A stretch of DNA of 64,000 bases from positions 1,054,001 through 1,118,000 of the forward strand of contig NZ_WELG01000002.1 in assembly GCF_009184425.1 (NCBI RefSeq). The letters are read 5' to 3'. The notes under the pieces were generated by a model. It was not told the DNA's origin. It did no database searches and saw nothing but the letters and a program-made list of their open reading frames with translations. Position 1 is the stretch's first letter. Each line of letters starts with the position of its first letter. Source of the stretch: Flagellimonas olearia (GTDB taxonomy: Bacteria; Bacteroidota; Bacteroidia; Flavobacteriales; Flavobacteriaceae). Position numbers and translations under genes: made by a program. This document shows positions 62,010-64,000 of the stretch, piece after piece.

Positions 62010-62085
62010 TGTAACATAAAAGTTGCGGAAGATGCAACCTTTTAAAAATTTGAATGTCTTTAATACGAAAACCAAAAAACGAAAC

Positions 62086-62742
62086 ATGATACGACTGAAA
62101 CCAATACTTCCCATACTTCTTTTAGGATGTATGGCCATGGGTCAAGCCCAAGAGGAAGTAGACTACATTGAATTTAACGACCGTAAAAATGTGGTGCATG
62201 GGGTGTACTTGGGCCTCACCACCTATTATGGGGAGATTAAGGGAAAATCCACGTATTTGGGTGGCCTTAAAGTGGCCTACGTAGCCAACCGACAGTTTGA
62301 GGTGGGGTTTGCAGGGGTCTTCTTGTACTCTGAACAGGACAATCCCAGAACCATCAATGAAGATTTGATAGGAGCCTACGGAGGACTTCATTTGGAGCCC
62401 ATACTTTTTAGCAAGTCGGTGGTGAACCTTTCCTTTCCATTGCTCATTGGGGCTGGGGGCGTAGGGTATCTGGGGAATGACTTTGACGACCGTATTGGCG
62501 ATGTTGACGAAGATGATATCGATGCCATTTTTGTGGCCGAACCAGGGGTAAGCCTTTTGTTCAATATTTCCAGATATCTGCAATTGGAAGCCGGGGTAAA
62601 ATATCGTTTTTCTAGCAAGTTGGAATTGGATGCCAGTCCGCTCCGCAACATCAATGGGTTTTCCGGGGGGATAGGACTCAAAGTGGGTGTTTTCAATATG
62701 GGACGTAATCGGTACAAAAAACACCTGCGCAATGGCCAGTAA
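62086..62742 (+). CDS. Outer-membrane beta-barrel protein (porin-like)
   Basis: 218 residues from MIRLKPILPILLLG; signal peptide ending AQAQ. The mature part alternates short amphipathic strands (VVHGVYLGLTTYYGEIKG, VGFAGVFLYSEQD, ...LQLEAGVKYRFSS, GGIGLKVGVFNMG), typical of 8-stranded OmpA-like barrels. Function is unknown. It is in the same direction as the ECF cluster. Confidence 0.78.
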   Translation: MIRLKPILPILLLGCMAMGQAQEEVDYIEFNDRKNVVHGVYLGLTTYYGEIKGKSTYLGGLKVAYVANRQFEVGFAGVFLYSEQDNPRTINEDLIGAYGGLHLEPILFSKSVVNLSFPLLIGAGGVGYLGNDFDDRIGDVDEDDIDAIFVAEPGVSLLFNISRYLQLEAGVKYRFSSKLELDASPLRNINGFSGGIGLKVGVFNMGRNRYKKHLRNGQ

Positions 62743-62914
62743 ATCAAAAAACAATGGACGATCATTGCATCAGGCAGTAGTGGCCAGACACGTGTTCACA
62801 CAAAATGGGACCGTGTTCTTGAGAAGCGCCCAAAACCTTGAAATGAACGAGTGGTCCGCCATAAACTTTTATTGGATGCCCGTACTGAAATTGGAACGGG
62901 AACTCGGCTCATAA
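62732..62914 (+). CDS. Possible small protein (60 residues)
   Basis: An ATG at 62732, within the end of the porin-like gene (11-bp overlap), opens 60 residues (MASKSKNNGRSLHQAVVARH..., ending LERELGS). No motif or family is recognised. It lies in the gap before the lipoprotein gene and may be spurious. Confidence 0.3.
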   Translation: MASKSKNNGRSLHQAVVARHVFTQNGTVFLRSAQNLEMNEWSAINFYWMPVLKLERELGS

Positions 62915-62954
62915 CAGCTTTTTCTTAATCTAATCACATCAAAAAATGAATGGT

Positions 62955-63788
62955 ATGAAATCAATTCAAAGGATTGCTATTGCCCTATTTTTGGGCTTTA
63001 CGGTAACATCTTGTGTCCAAGAAAGTATATGGGTTTCTGAGGAGGTATCCACTAGGGACTATGACTTTACTGGTATAAGGGCACTACAAGTGTCATCGGA
63101 TTTTAGGGCCTACGTTACTTTTTCTGATACAGAGGAGAAGGTTTCCATCAAGGCCAATGATAATCTGTTCAGAAGAATCGATGCCTATATGGAAGGGAGT
63201 AAACTGGTGGTTAAACTGGAGAACAATGTTCGGGTTAGGGGGAAGGAGACCATGGAACTCTATGTGACCACAAAGAACATTTCCAAGTTCAAGGCTTCGG
63301 CAGATGCGGCCATCTTTATGGAAAGTCCCATAAATACCAATACGGTTTCCATTGAGCTGAGTTCCGATGCTTACTTTGAAGGGGACATCACGGCAGATGA
63401 CTTGGAACTCCACATGGCTTCGGACAGTGAGGCCGAAATGTATCTGGATGTACAGGATGCGTATTTGGACCTTTCGTCCAGCTCCAGACTGCAAGGGGAA
63501 TCCAAGATAAAAGACGCCAAGATCAGACTTGCCTCGGATGCAGAAGTGGATATGGTTGGGACCATTGAAAGCCTGGATGCCATCATGTCATCGGACAGTG
63601 AGTTGAAGGATTATGGACTTGAAGTGCAGGATTTGCGAATAGATCTTACGTCGGACAGTGATGCCTTTTTAACGGTTACCGGCACCATTGATGTTACGGC
63701 CAACTCGGATAGTAGATTGTATTACAAGGGCGATGCGGAGATTATCCGGCAAGTGTTGTCCAGTGATGGGAAAGTCATCAAGAAATAG
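62955..63788 (+). CDS. Lipoprotein with GIN (DUF2807) domain
   Basis: 277 residues from MKSIQRIAIALFLGFTVTSC (lipobox Cys20); an ATG three codons earlier is an alternative. A putative head-GIN auto-transporter-adhesin beta-helix follows: FTGIRALQVSSDFRAYVTFSD then repeated ASADAAIF, ELSSDAYF, HMASDSEAE, LSSSSRLQ, IRLASDAEVD, IMSSDSELK. These SSDSxx repeats define the family. It is found at ends of ECF-linked envelope clusters like this one. Confidence 0.85.
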   Translation: MKSIQRIAIALFLGFTVTSCVQESIWVSEEVSTRDYDFTGIRALQVSSDFRAYVTFSDTEEKVSIKANDNLFRRIDAYMEGSKLVVKLENNVRVRGKETMELYVTTKNISKFKASADAAIFMESPINTNTVSIELSSDAYFEGDITADDLELHMASDSEAEMYLDVQDAYLDLSSSSRLQGESKIKDAKIRLASDAEVDMVGTIESLDAIMSSDSELKDYGLEVQDLRIDLTSDSDAFLTVTGTIDVTANSDSRLYYKGDAEIIRQVLSSDGKVIKK

Positions 63789-63847
63789 CCTTATCTTTAT
63801 ATCCTTGGTCCCATGGAAGGGATTTGTGAGGATTGAAAAGATAATTG

Positions 63848-64000
63848 ATGGAACAGAACGAGCTATACCCCATTTTTTTAAAGGCCTCCCACTTGAATAT
63901 ACTCATTGTGGGAGGGGGCAATGTGGGTTTGGAAAAATTGACTTTTTTATTGAAGTCCAGCCCCAATGCCAACGTACAGATGGTAGCTCCGGAATTTTTG
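63848..64000 (+). CDS. Siroheme synthase N-terminal domain (precorrin-2 dehydrogenase), partial
   Basis: Starts at ATG 63848 and runs off the right edge (51 codons). MEQNELYPIFLKASHLNILI and VGGGNVGLEKLTFLL match the start of the CysG/Met8 N-terminal NAD-binding domain. The enzyme oxidises precorrin-2 to sirohydrochlorin and inserts iron for nitrite and sulfite reductases. Confidence 0.8.
   Translation, partial: MEQNELYPIFLKASHLNILIVGGGNVGLEKLTFLLKSSPNANVQMVAPEFL

Noticed and set aside
1-64000. CRISPR arrays, insertion sequences, restriction or abortive-infection systems
   Set aside because: No spaced short repeats, transposase motifs or defence-protein motifs were seen; the only mobile element found is the one in tRNA-Leu.

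Overview
The window looks like chromosome from a marine member of the Flavobacteriaceae (Muricauda/Allomuricauda-like). The evidence is type IX secretion sorting domains of both kinds, a PorP/SprF protein, TonB receptors with carboxypeptidase-like regulatory domains, a short region-1.1-less sigma-70, promoters of the TTG-N17-23-TAnnTTTG type, few Shine-Dalgarno sequences, and flavobacterial gene orders such as prs-rplY-pth. This is an inference from gene content; no 16S rRNA is present.

Layout. 1-4.3 kb: aspartate kinase, an OlsF-type bifunctional acyltransferase and a surface protein. 4.3-6.1 kb: a minus-strand ars operon (arsR, DUF6428-like, GNAT, arsC) with no efflux pump. 6.1-18.3 kb: mostly minus-strand housekeeping genes (DUF4870, VOC, DUF1801, dehydrogenase, cupin, DinB, mgtE, rsmA, GGCT, DUF4286, a TPR protein, serS, an HTTM protein, ribF), interrupted by one small secreted Cys-rich protein at 14.3 kb. 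18.4-22.8 kb: a T9SS-exported reprolysin-like metalloprotease and a lipoprotein. 22.8-25.2 kb: pth, rplY/ctc and prs.

25.38-40.37 kb is an integrated element of about 15.0 kb in the 3' end of tRNA-Leu(CAA). It is bounded by a 23-bp direct repeat of the tRNA end and has a tyrosine recombinase beside the right end, matching tandem arm-type repeats near both ends, an excisionase-like HTH, a MobC-like protein and an HxHxH relaxase. No conjugation apparatus is seen, so it reads as an integrative mobilizable element. Its cargo is the most interesting part of the window. It includes a second ribosomal protein S21, a NYN/LOTUS RNA-binding protein and an RpoD-like sigma factor in a row, a cold-shock protein, a front-end fatty acid desaturase, a cyclopropane-synthase-family methyltransferase, an AraC regulator, small proteins, and a DUF6660-like/TonB receptor pair. 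The S21 lies in gapless register with the flavobacterial protein but has His at position 54, where the Tyr that helps bury the anti-Shine-Dalgarno is expected. I suggest that the element carries a cassette that could retune transcription and translation of its host.

40.5-42.8 kb: lrgA-lrgB and an SGNH hydrolase. 42.8-54.4 kb is a metal-acquisition region. A TonB receptor, His-rich DUF4625-like lipoproteins, a LolCDE/MacB-like ABC transporter with His-rich loops and a DUF3299-like protein resemble the Zur-controlled Zrg/PA4063-4066 systems of proteobacteria. A Fur/Zur-type regulator and a thioredoxin-reductase-like flavoprotein follow. Next comes an MbnP/MbnH-type (copper, di-heme) operon headed by a CNGKC protein. 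54.5-59.7 kb: a nine-repeat DUF11 surface protein with a type B sorting domain and its PorP/SprF partner. 59.8-63.8 kb: an ECF sigma factor, a membrane-bound partner and envelope proteins (DUF4097-like, beta-barrel, GIN-domain lipoprotein). The window ends inside a siroheme-synthase (CysG N-terminal) gene.
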